Source: Methanoculleus chikugoensis
GTDB lineage: Archaea > Halobacteriota > Methanomicrobia > Methanomicrobiales > Methanoculleaceae
Assembly (NCBI RefSeq): GCF_019669965.1
Contig: NZ_AP019781.1
Coordinates: forward strand, 1,426,001-1,490,000
DNA: 64,000 nucleotides
Direction: 5' to 3'
Of the stretch, positions 16,387 to 23,323 are shown in pieces. The notes under the pieces were generated by a model, which saw only the letters and a program-made list of their open reading frames with translations, made no database searches and was not told where the DNA came from. The position numbers were made by a program, and so were the translations under genes. Every line of letters starts with the position of its first letter. Within the stretch, counting starts at the first letter, position 1.

Positions 16387-16926
16387 GTGATTTTTCCTCC
16401 TGTAACATCCCCAGAGGCAAACGAGGTTCAACCTTAAGCACATGGAATGCGAACCATGCTCTCGCCTGAGAGTAGTGGGGGATTCATCCGACCTTGGAGG
16501 GGTGGATGAACCTCCGCCGTTCTGCGAACGCGTTTTGGGCATCCGTACAAGGAGATAGACCCGGGCTTATATAGCATTTCTCTCACAATCATCTACACGA
16601 CTTTCAACTGTTTGCAAAAGCAGGGCGAACGATTCTGCTCCGGGGGCCGGGGACAGGAGGGAAAGACCGTTCTCACGGCGAAGCGGATCCGGCAGGGTAC
16701 GCTATTCTCCGGCAACCAGGCACTCGTACGACACCTCTGACCTGCCAGTGGCGGCGATGTGATCGTGAATACCCCAATGGCTTTTGTTCTGCGAAGAACC
16801 TGACCCGGATCGTCGTAAGCGCGGTGAACCAGAGGTAGTTTTGATCAAAACCGGCGGATTCAATCAATGCTGCGGAATGTCGTACGGTATTACAATTAAG
16901 TATACGTCTGCTGGATAGGTTAAGGT
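16387..16926. other. Intergenic region with lipoprotein promoter and 5' leader hairpin
   Basis: On the minus strand GCTATATAAG (16566-16575) is a strong TATA box for the lipoprotein gene, predicting a leader of about 160 bases. That leader contains TTCATCC and GGATGAA (about 16483-16511), a perfect seven-base hairpin arm pair. On the plus strand TTAAGTATACG near 16894-16904 is the likely TATA box for the HicB gene at 16927. The stretch 16600-16880 shows no supported gene. Confidence 0.5.
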
Positions 16927-17130
16927 ATGAGACTGCGTGTAGTGCTCGAACCCAGTGAGGAAGGGGGATATACGGTCTATGTACCAAGCCTTCCCGGCTG
17001 TATCAGCGAGGGCGATACGAGGGAAGAGGCATTGGAAAATATCAGGGAAGCTATCGAGCTGTATCTCGAAGTCGTTGAGGATGATCTCGTTTGTAGTGAA
17101 ACAGCCGAGCAGGTTGAGATTGCCGTATGA
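16927..17130 (+). CDS. hicB: HicB-family antitoxin
   Basis: A 67-residue HicB antitoxin. VVLEPSEEGGYTVYVPSLPG and CISEGDTREEALENIREAIE are the complete HicB partial RNase H-like core. There is no additional DNA-binding domain, so repression would depend on the small fold alone or on another factor. A TATA box about 25-30 bases upstream makes the mRNA nearly leaderless. The gene overlaps the HicA gene by ATGA, giving coupled translation. In this pair the antitoxin comes first, as in the broken pair 2 kb away. Confidence 0.9.
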   Translation: MRLRVVLEPSEEGGYTVYVPSLPGCISEGDTREEALENIREAIELYLEVVEDDLVCSETAEQVEIAV

Positions 17131-17354
17131 GCAAGGTGCCGGTTCTTAATTATGACAGGATCGTGATCGCTCTTCAAAGAGGTGGATGGGTTGTCGTCCG
17201 GACGCATGGCAGTCACATCCGCCTGCATAAGCGCCTGCCGGATAGAATACTCAAACTGACAGTCCCCATGCATAAGCCGATCAAGCGCTCAACGCTGTCA
17301 CACATTTTAAAACAGGCCGAGCTGACGGTCGAAGAGTTAAACGATCTGCTCTAG
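17127..17354 (+). CDS. hicA: HicA-family mRNA interferase toxin
   Basis: A 75-residue HicA toxin with the double-stranded RNA-binding fold. The catalytic His lies in THGSHIRLHKR, after the YDRIVIALQRGGWVVVR helix-strand unit, and VPMHKPIKRSTLSHILKQA is the conserved second half. HicA cleaves mRNA and tmRNA and is blocked by HicB. The pair appears intact, unlike the neighbouring hicBA at 14.4-15.0 kb. Confidence 0.9.
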   Translation: MSKVPVLNYDRIVIALQRGGWVVVRTHGSHIRLHKRLPDRILKLTVPMHKPIKRSTLSHILKQAELTVEELNDLL

Positions 17355-17477
17355 GCCGGCGCATGTGAACGTCAACTCTGGCGGGCTACGTTGACCGACA
17401 TTCTAGTTCCACCGGATCGGGCATCCCCCCGGAAGAGCCCGGCCTGTCCTCCATGAATAAAGGGTTGACCCTCCCCC

Positions 17478-20400
17478 TCACCCGATCAGCTTCACCAGCC
17501 CGTGCCGGGGTTCGAGCACCTCGCCGCCGCGCTTGAGCTGCTCGAGGGTGTGCTCGACCTTGTCGCGGGAGAATCCCTGCTGCACCAGAATCTCGATCAC
17601 CTCGTCGACCCGCGCCTGGCCGCCGGAGTCGCCCGAGACGTTCCGGATCGTCTCCTTCACCGAGCGGATGATGTCGCGCTGCGACTTCGTGACCCCGGTC
17701 ACGAGCTTGTCGATATCGAAACTCCCGCTCTCTGCGTCGTAGGCCACCTGCCGGAGACAGGCATCCACGATCTTTAATATCCGGTCGGTATCCTCCGTAT
17801 CGACGGTGTTCGAGAGCCGCATCCTCGCGCTCGCCTCCGCAAGCCGGACCAGCGCCTCGAGCTGCCGGGCGGTGACCGGGACGGGCTTGTTCCCGCTCGC
17901 GAGGTTCCGCAGGCGCATGTAGTAGGCGATCAGCGCCTCCTTCGCCCCGTCGGAGAGGATGGGGAAGCACGTCCGTTTCGCGTAGGCGATGTACTTCCGT
18001 AAGAGTGTCGGGTCGATGTCAGGGATGACCGGCGCAAGCGCCCGTTCGATGTACTCGTCGTCGACATCGGGCAGCGGCTCGTACGCGTGCTGCTTGATCA
18101 ACTCGCCCACGCTGTGGGTCTTGATGATGTGTTGCGCAATCGCCCCGTCGCGCTCGGCCTCCGGCTGATCGGTCATCACGAAGATGAGGTCGAACCGGGA
18201 GAGGAGCGACGGCGGCATGTTGATCTGCTCGCCGATCGGAACGAACTGGTCGAACCGCCCGAGTTTCGGGTTAGCGGCGCCGAGGAGGGCGCACCGGGAC
18301 TTCAGGGTCGCGGTGATGCCGGCTTTTGCGACCGAGATCGAGTTGCCACACCAGACCGGGATGCCGTTTCGCCGCACGTAGAGGGTGTGGTTCGGGACCT
18401 CAAGGCAGTAGATCGTGCCCTTATACGGGCGCTTCTCGATATGCTGCTTTCCGTTTGTGTTGATGTTCGGCTCGTTCTGGCCGTCGCGGATGAACGTCAC
18501 CTGGAAGACGTCGTGGGTCACGGTCGAGGTCCCGCCCCGCGGGTTGGATACGACCTCCCCGGCCTCCCGCAATCGATAGGTGTTCCCCGACCACCCCTTC
18601 TTCAGCAGGAGCTCGGTGACGTCGTCGACGAGCTTCTTCGAAGAGGTCGTGTATATCGAGACTCCGGTCGTTTTGTTGACGTAGCCGTCCCCGAGCATGA
18701 GCGCGTCGAGGAGTATCCCGATCTGCTCCGGGGGTAGGCTCTTCGCGTAGCCGGGGACGTACTTCTCGTGGCATTTGCCGAACGGCGTAAGATGTTCTGC
18801 GAGTTGCTTTGCGTTGATCGCGAAGTTCTTCCCATCGTAGGAGAACCGGAACGGCAGCCGTTCGAGACACTGCCGGATCGTTTCGGCAGACTCAGGGTTC
18901 GTCTGCGATATGATCACGCGGTAAGGAACCCCCGTCTGGTAGTGGCACTGAACCGACCCTTCCGAGAGGAAGTAGCCCAGGAACTCAAGCCAGTCGTCCA
19001 TCCCGACCGTGACAGGATCGGTAAGTTTTCCTTCCGAGTTCTGGTTCGCGAACTTGACGACGGGCGGAATCTCGTAGGTCTCCTGCCGTTCCCCCGTCCA
19101 TACGGCGTTCTTCTTGAACCGCATCCTCTTGTGGATGGGGATCTCGTCCATGCGGACGAGCCGGAACCCCTCCCACTCGTCGGCGCGCCGGTTCAGGTTG
19201 ACGTACATCCGGTGGTTCGGCGTGACCGCGAGGTCGACCTGCCGTGATCTGACGTAGTACAACTCCCCGTCATACTCCGACGCCACGAAGTTCGACGGCG
19301 ATGCGTACTCCAGCCTGCCGTCGGGAGAGAGCGTCGCGACACGATCGTCCGCGGTCACGTCGCGGAAGAATTTCCACCCGCTCTCCGTGAGGACCTCCGT
19401 CTTGTCGTCGTAGCACTGCTGCTCCATCGCCTCATGGAGTGCGCTCCGGTCCTCCTTTGCCATCTTGTCCATCTCGTCGACGGCGGCGATCCCCATATCC
19501 GCGAGGACCAGCGCACCGGCTTCGAGCGTCCACCGCCCGTCGCCGAACTCGTCCTTGACCGCCGTCGCCGTCAACCCGGCGGAGGTCGACGACTTGCCGC
19601 TCGTGTAGATCCCGCGGGGCGAGAGTTTCACGACGTACCGCAAGATCTGACTCTTTGCGATACCCGGGTCGCCGACCAGGAGGACGTGGACGTCGCCGCG
19701 GAGGCGGGAGCCGTCCGGCATATCTTTCGCGATCCCGCCGAAGAGCTGGAGCGCGATCGCCTCCTTCACGTCGTCGGTGCCGTAGATCGTCGGCGCGATC
19801 GACCGGGCGATCTTCTTGTAGATCATCGGGTCGCGGGCGAGCGCCATGATCTTCGTCTCGTCCTCCTCGGTGATCGAGACCTCCTCGAACTCCTTCTCGG
19901 CAACCTCGATGGAGTTGCACTCGAGGTAGATGTCAAAGAGCGTGCTCTTCTGGCCGTAGTTGATCCTCTGCACCGACCGGAGGATGCCGTTCACCACCAC
20001 CCGGTCGCCCGGCGAGACCATCCCGGTAAGGTCGTCGGTGACGTCGATATCGAGCGTCTGGGGCTGTTCCCCGCCCCGAAGGCCTTCCGGGGACTCCTGG
20101 ATCCGGAGTTTCTGGGCGTCGACGAACCTGCACCGGTTCATGACGAGATCGAGACGGGTCTTCCTCTCGCAGTTCGGACAGAAGTCGGGCTCGTCGAACC
20201 GCCCGTAGCCCTGGGGTACCGGGTCGGTGTTCTTGTCGCAGGAGCGGCACCGGAAGACCGCGGTGACGATCCGGGGGCGGACCTCCGTGGTCTTTCGGAG
20301 GATCCCCTCGATGGCGACGAAGGTGTTGATCTGGTCCGCCCGGATGTCGCGGACGTTCGTCTTCTGCGGCAGGTTCGTGAACCGGATGTTGACGAGATCC

Positions 20401-20657
20401 GGGTCCTGGCCATCCTTCAGTTTGAGGAGTTTGTTCTGGACGATCGCGTCCTTGATATCCCCGATGACCTTCCCCGGACTCCTCAGGAGTTCAAATGCCA
20501 ACCTGTTGTTCAGGATCTTGCGGTAGTCGATGATGAGTGAGTGGTTGTGCGGGTACTCGCGGGAGAGTTCGGCAAGCTCGCGCTTGTACTGTTTCTTCAG
20601 AAACTTCGTCCACTCACCGACGTTATCGGTGACTTCGACGGTTATCTCTTCGGTCAA
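17478..20657 (-). CDS. mcm: Replicative minichromosome maintenance helicase MCM, intein-containing
   Basis: A 1059-residue precursor; after removal of a 358-residue intein the helicase is about 701 residues, the usual archaeal length. The N-terminal domain includes a zinc-binding CRSC...CPNC motif near residues 138-166. The AAA+ core shows Walker A VGDPGIAKSQ, Walker B AAVDEMDKM and the SRFDLIFVM arginine-finger region, with a winged helix at the C-terminus. The start is TTG 20657, eight bases after the rfcS stop with GAGGACT before it; upstream in-frame codons would extend into rfcS. It unwinds DNA at replication forks and is cotranscribed with its clamp-loader subunit. Confidence 0.93.
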   Translation of the reverse strand: MTEEITVEVTDNVGEWTKFLKKQYKRELAELSREYPHNHSLIIDYRKILNNRLAFELLRSPGKVIGDIKDAIVQNKLLKLKDGQDPDLVNIRFTNLPQKTNVRDIRADQINTFVAIEGILRKTTEVRPRIVTAVFRCRSCDKNTDPVPQGYGRFDEPDFCPNCERKTRLDLVMNRCRFVDAQKLRIQESPEGLRGGEQPQTLDIDVTDDLTGMVSPGDRVVVNGILRSVQRINYGQKSTLFDIYLECNSIEVAEKEFEEVSITEEDETKIMALARDPMIYKKIARSIAPTIYGTDDVKEAIALQLFGGIAKDMPDGSRLRGDVHVLLVGDPGIAKSQILRYVVKLSPRGIYTSGKSSTSAGLTATAVKDEFGDGRWTLEAGALVLADMGIAAVDEMDKMAKEDRSALHEAMEQQCYDDKTEVLTESGWKFFRDVTADDRVATLSPDGRLEYASPSNFVASEYDGELYYVRSRQVDLAVTPNHRMYVNLNRRADEWEGFRLVRMDEIPIHKRMRFKKNAVWTGERQETYEIPPVVKFANQNSEGKLTDPVTVGMDDWLEFLGYFLSEGSVQCHYQTGVPYRVIISQTNPESAETIRQCLERLPFRFSYDGKNFAINAKQLAEHLTPFGKCHEKYVPGYAKSLPPEQIGILLDALMLGDGYVNKTTGVSIYTTSSKKLVDDVTELLLKKGWSGNTYRLREAGEVVSNPRGGTSTVTHDVFQVTFIRDGQNEPNINTNGKQHIEKRPYKGTIYCLEVPNHTLYVRRNGIPVWCGNSISVAKAGITATLKSRCALLGAANPKLGRFDQFVPIGEQINMPPSLLSRFDLIFVMTDQPEAERDGAIAQHIIKTHSVGELIKQHAYEPLPDVDDEYIERALAPVIPDIDPTLLRKYIAYAKRTCFPILSDGAKEALIAYYMRLRNLASGNKPVPVTARQLEALVRLAEASARMRLSNTVDTEDTDRILKIVDACLRQVAYDAESGSFDIDKLVTGVTKSQRDIIRSVKETIRNVSGDSGGQARVDEVIEILVQQGFSRDKVEHTLEQLKRGGEVLEPRHGLVKLIG
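18342..19415 (-). other. Intein with LAGLIDADG homing endonuclease inside MCM
   Basis: A 358-residue in-frame insertion in MCM after EAMEQQ and before SISVAKAG, just after Walker B. It starts with Cys (CYDDKTEVLTESGWKFF, block A), has TPNH in block B (DLAVTPNHRMYV), and ends with YCLEVPNHTLYVRRNG and VWCGN, followed by Ser as the +1 nucleophile. Two LAGLIDADG-like helices, FLGYFLSEGS and LLDALMLGDGY, indicate a homing endonuclease. The residue before the terminal Asn is Gly, not the usual His. Confidence 0.92.
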
Positions 20658-20667
20658 GACGGAGTCC

Positions 20668-21642
20668 TCAGCGGTGCTGCTCTGCGGCGAGGACGAACCG
20701 CGCGAGCAGCGCCTCCATCTGGATATCGCTGCTCGCCCCTTCCGAGAGGCGGAAATCGGTCTCACCGAGGGCGTCGATCAGTTTCACTTTGAGCGTCCGG
20801 TCAATATCGCGCTGGACCAGCGCCCGGTAGCACTGGTTGATCAGCTCGTTCGGGGCGATGCCGCGGCCGCGGGTCAGATCGGAGAGCGCTTGCTCCGCCT
20901 CGTCGAACTTCCCCGCTATCGAGAGGTCGAGGAGTTCATCGATCTCGTCCGGGCGGGCGGTCGCGGTGATCGCGTAGACCGTCTCCTCGTCGATATCCTT
21001 CCGGACGATCGCGGCACCCTGCAGGGCGTTGATCGCCTTCCTCATATCCCCCGAGGCGACGTAGACGATGGCGTCGAGCGCACCCTGTGTGACCGTGAGG
21101 CCTTCGGCCGCGGCAATCCTCCTGGTCTCCTCGATGACCGCCTCCCGGTCAAGCGGCCTGAACCGGTAGATGGCGCACCGGCTCTGGATGGGGTCGATGA
21201 TCTTCGAGGAGTAGTTGCACGAGAGGATGAACCGGCAGGTTCGGGCGTAGGTCTCCATCGTCCGCCGGAGAGCTGCCTGCGCGTCCGTGGTGAGCGCGTC
21301 CGCCTCATCCAGGAAGAGGATCTTGAACGTCGCGCCGGCAAGCGGCGACGTCCGGGCAAACTCCTTGATCTGGTTCCGGACGACGTCGATTCCCCGTTCG
21401 TCGGAGGCGTTCATCTCCCGGAAGTTCATCTGCCAGGAGTCGCCGAAGAACTCCCGGGCGAGCGCCACGGCGGCGGTGGTCTTGCCGATCCCTGCGCTGC
21501 CCGTAAAAAGGAGGTGCGGCAGGTTTCCGGTCTTCACGTAGGACTGGAGGCGTACCACGATCTCCTTCTGCCCGACCATCTCGTCGAGCCTTTTGGGCCG
21601 ATACTTCTCTATCCAGATGGTGTGGTTGCCGTCCATTTGCAT
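20668..21642 (-). CDS. rfcS: Replication factor C small subunit
   Basis: A 324-residue clamp loader subunit with all canonical motifs: [16 protein letters not shown], Walker [19 protein letters not shown] Walker B, SCNYSS sensor 1, SRC arginine finger, and [11 protein letters not shown] sensor 2. With the large subunit it loads PCNA onto primed DNA. It lies upstream of mcm with an eight-base gap, so replication proteins are coexpressed. Contrast the degenerate paralogue at 7.2-8.2 kb. Confidence 0.95.
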   Translation of the reverse strand: MQMDGNHTIWIEKYRPKRLDEMVGQKEIVVRLQSYVKTGNLPHLLFTGSAGIGKTTAAVALAREFFGDSWQMNFREMNASDERGIDVVRNQIKEFARTSPLAGATFKILFLDEADALTTDAQAALRRTMETYARTCRFILSCNYSSKIIDPIQSRCAIYRFRPLDREAVIEETRRIAAAEGLTVTQGALDAIVYVASGDMRKAINALQGAAIVRKDIDEETVYAITATARPDEIDELLDLSIAGKFDEAEQALSDLTRGRGIAPNELINQCYRALVQRDIDRTLKVKLIDALGETDFRLSEGASSDIQMEALLARFVLAAEQHR

Positions 21643-21736
21643 AGGTGTTGGTGCTCGTCCATCGTAAAAGGATCGTCATCCGTTCCGGTGATCCTTTTTA
21701 GAGGGTTGAGGGCGAACAGGTAGGTACCGAAACGCT

Positions 21737-21835
21737 ATGGAACTGCCGGTGGTTCGCGTGGAGATCCGCAAGGTCCTCCCGCACCGGCATATCCTCGCTC
21801 CCTTCCTCGAACGGACGGATGTATGGAACCTGTAG
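21737..21835 (+). CDS. Possible 32-residue leader protein overlapping the RPA-associated gene
   Basis: A short frame MELPVVRVEIRKVLPHRHIL, ending VWNL. It begins about 12 bases after the predicted start of transcription (TATA-like CTTTTTAGAGG at about 21690-21700), and its stop overlaps the next ATG by 13 bases. That arrangement would couple its translation to the downstream gene. There is no known family and no strong Shine-Dalgarno site, so it may be a regulatory upstream frame rather than a functional protein. Confidence 0.4.
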   Translation: MELPVVRVEIRKVLPHRHILAPFLERTDVWNL

Positions 21836-22581
21836 AGCGGGTATTTGCGCAGGACTTCTCCGCCGCGCGGCACACGGCGGACTCGGGCGACGGTCGGGGC
21901 GGCCCGTACGTGGTGACGCCGGGTGCCGCCTGGTGCCGCCGCCTCTTCATCGTCGGCGCCCTTACCGAGAAGAGGGGAAGCGGCGACGTCATGCAGGCCC
22001 GGCTTGCCGATCCGACCGGCGCGTTCCAGGTCTCGGTCGACTGGCAGAGCCCGGACGCGGTCGAGACGCTCGGCTACGTGGAACCGCCCGCGTTCGTCGC
22101 CGTCACCGGCCGGGCGACGCTGACCGGAACCGGTGAGAGGGCATGCGCGACGGTGGAGGCCGAGGCGCTCTCTGTGGTGACCCGCACCGCCCGCGACCTC
22201 TGGGTGCTATCGACCGCCGGCGCGACGCTTGATAGGCTTGAAGCGCTCCGGGACGGCGGCGACGAACAGGCCTCGGCCGCCCGCCGCCTCTACGGGACCA
22301 CGGACGAGGATATCCGTGGGATGGCCGCGATGGTGCGCACGGCGCTTGCAACCGTCCGCCCGGATATCGCCGTCGGCGAGATCGCACCCCTCGCCGCCCC
22401 CGACCTCCTCCTCGATGCCCTCGAAGGGGAGGGCGGCGCCCGGGGCGTCGGGTTTGAGGACGCCGTCGCCGCCGGGGTGCGGGCGGGCCTCTCCGCCCGG
22501 GAGGCCCGCGCCGCGCTCGAGGAACTCCTCGCCGCAGGTGAGTGTTACCAGCCCGCATCGGGCATGATAAAACTGATCTGA
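21823..22581 (+). CDS. RPA-associated protein (COG3390 type)
   Basis: A 252-residue protein with an N-terminal OB-fold (about 1-120; RRLFIVGALTEKRGSGDVMQ, LADPTGAFQVSVDWQSPDA) and a helical winged C-terminus (ARAALEELLAAGECYQPASG). The family partners single-stranded DNA-binding RPA in archaea. In halophiles rpa genes are cotranscribed with such partners, but no RPA gene is adjacent here, and this protein heads a plus-strand run with a phosphoesterase and an Lhr-type helicase. Confidence 0.82.
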   Translation: MEPVERVFAQDFSAARHTADSGDGRGGPYVVTPGAAWCRRLFIVGALTEKRGSGDVMQARLADPTGAFQVSVDWQSPDAVETLGYVEPPAFVAVTGRATLTGTGERACATVEAEALSVVTRTARDLWVLSTAGATLDRLEALRDGGDEQASAARRLYGTTDEDIRGMAAMVRTALATVRPDIAVGEIAPLAAPDLLLDALEGEGGARGVGFEDAVAAGVRAGLSAREARAALEELLAAGECYQPASGMIKLI

Positions 22582-22588
22582 CACGATA

Positions 22589-23323
22589 ATGCACCTCCAT
22601 TTCATCGAGAACGGCCCTGCTCTCCTGGTCGAGCACGACCGGCGGGTGCTGGTCGTCGCCGACCTGCACATGGGCATCGAATCGGGGCTCGAACGTCACG
22701 GCGTCCACATCGCGAGCCGGAGCACCGACCGGGCCGACCGGGTGATCGCCTGCATCGAGGAGGCAGAGCCCGATCTCCTCCTCCTCCTCGGTGACGTCAA
22801 GCACAACGTCCCGATAACGAGCAGGCAGGAGTACCGGGAGCTCCCCGGCGTCCTCCGGTCGTTCCGGGACCGGGTGCCGATAGCCGTCGCCCCGGGCAAC
22901 CACGACGGGGGTATCGGGAGGTTCCTCGAACCCGGCGAACTTCTGCCCGCCGACGGTGCGCTCATCGACGGCGTCGGCTACCTTCACGGTCACACCCATC
23001 CCGCCCCCGACCTCCCCGGTCACCTCGTCGTCGTCGGCCACCACCACCCGGTCGTCTCGCTCGTCGACTCCGTCGGGTGCGCCGCACGCGCCCGCCCGGC
23101 CTACCTCTACTCGACGGTCGAGGAGCCGTCCGGGGAGCGCACCCGACTCCTCTTCGTCCCGGCCTTCAACGAGTTCGCGGGCGGGATAGACGTCGGACGG
23201 CTGCGGGAGAGCGGGCTCGGCCCCCTCTCCCGGTGCATCGACGAAAAGAATGCGGAGGTGTTTCTCGCAGATGGCACGTACGTCGGCTCACCGGCCACGC
23301 TCTGCCCCGCAGACGACCGCTGA
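22589..23323 (+). CDS. Metallophosphoesterase (COG1407 type)
   Basis: A 244-residue calcineurin-like phosphoesterase. Metal-binding motifs appear in order: VVADLHMG (DxH), LLLLGDVKH (GD), APGNHD (GNHD), and HGHTHP then GHHHP (GHxH). In archaea this family is often placed next to helicases and is thought to be a DNA-processing phosphoesterase. It overlaps the start of the Lhr-like helicase gene by about 50 bases, consistent with a repair function. Confidence 0.85.
   Translation: MHLHFIENGPALLVEHDRRVLVVADLHMGIESGLERHGVHIASRSTDRADRVIACIEEAEPDLLLLLGDVKHNVPITSRQEYRELPGVLRSFRDRVPIAVAPGNHDGGIGRFLEPGELLPADGALIDGVGYLHGHTHPAPDLPGHLVVVGHHHPVVSLVDSVGCAARARPAYLYSTVEEPSGERTRLLFVPAFNEFAGGIDVGRLRESGLGPLSRCIDEKNAEVFLADGTYVGSPATLCPADDR

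Noticed and set aside
16673-16987. A 104-codon minus-strand frame before HicB
   Set aside because: It overlaps the start of the intact hicB gene and its promoter, with no homology or ribosome site.
20658-20765. N-terminal extension of MCM into rfcS
   Set aside because: The added residues are a shadow of rfcS; the TTG at 20657 follows the rfcS stop with a ribosome site.
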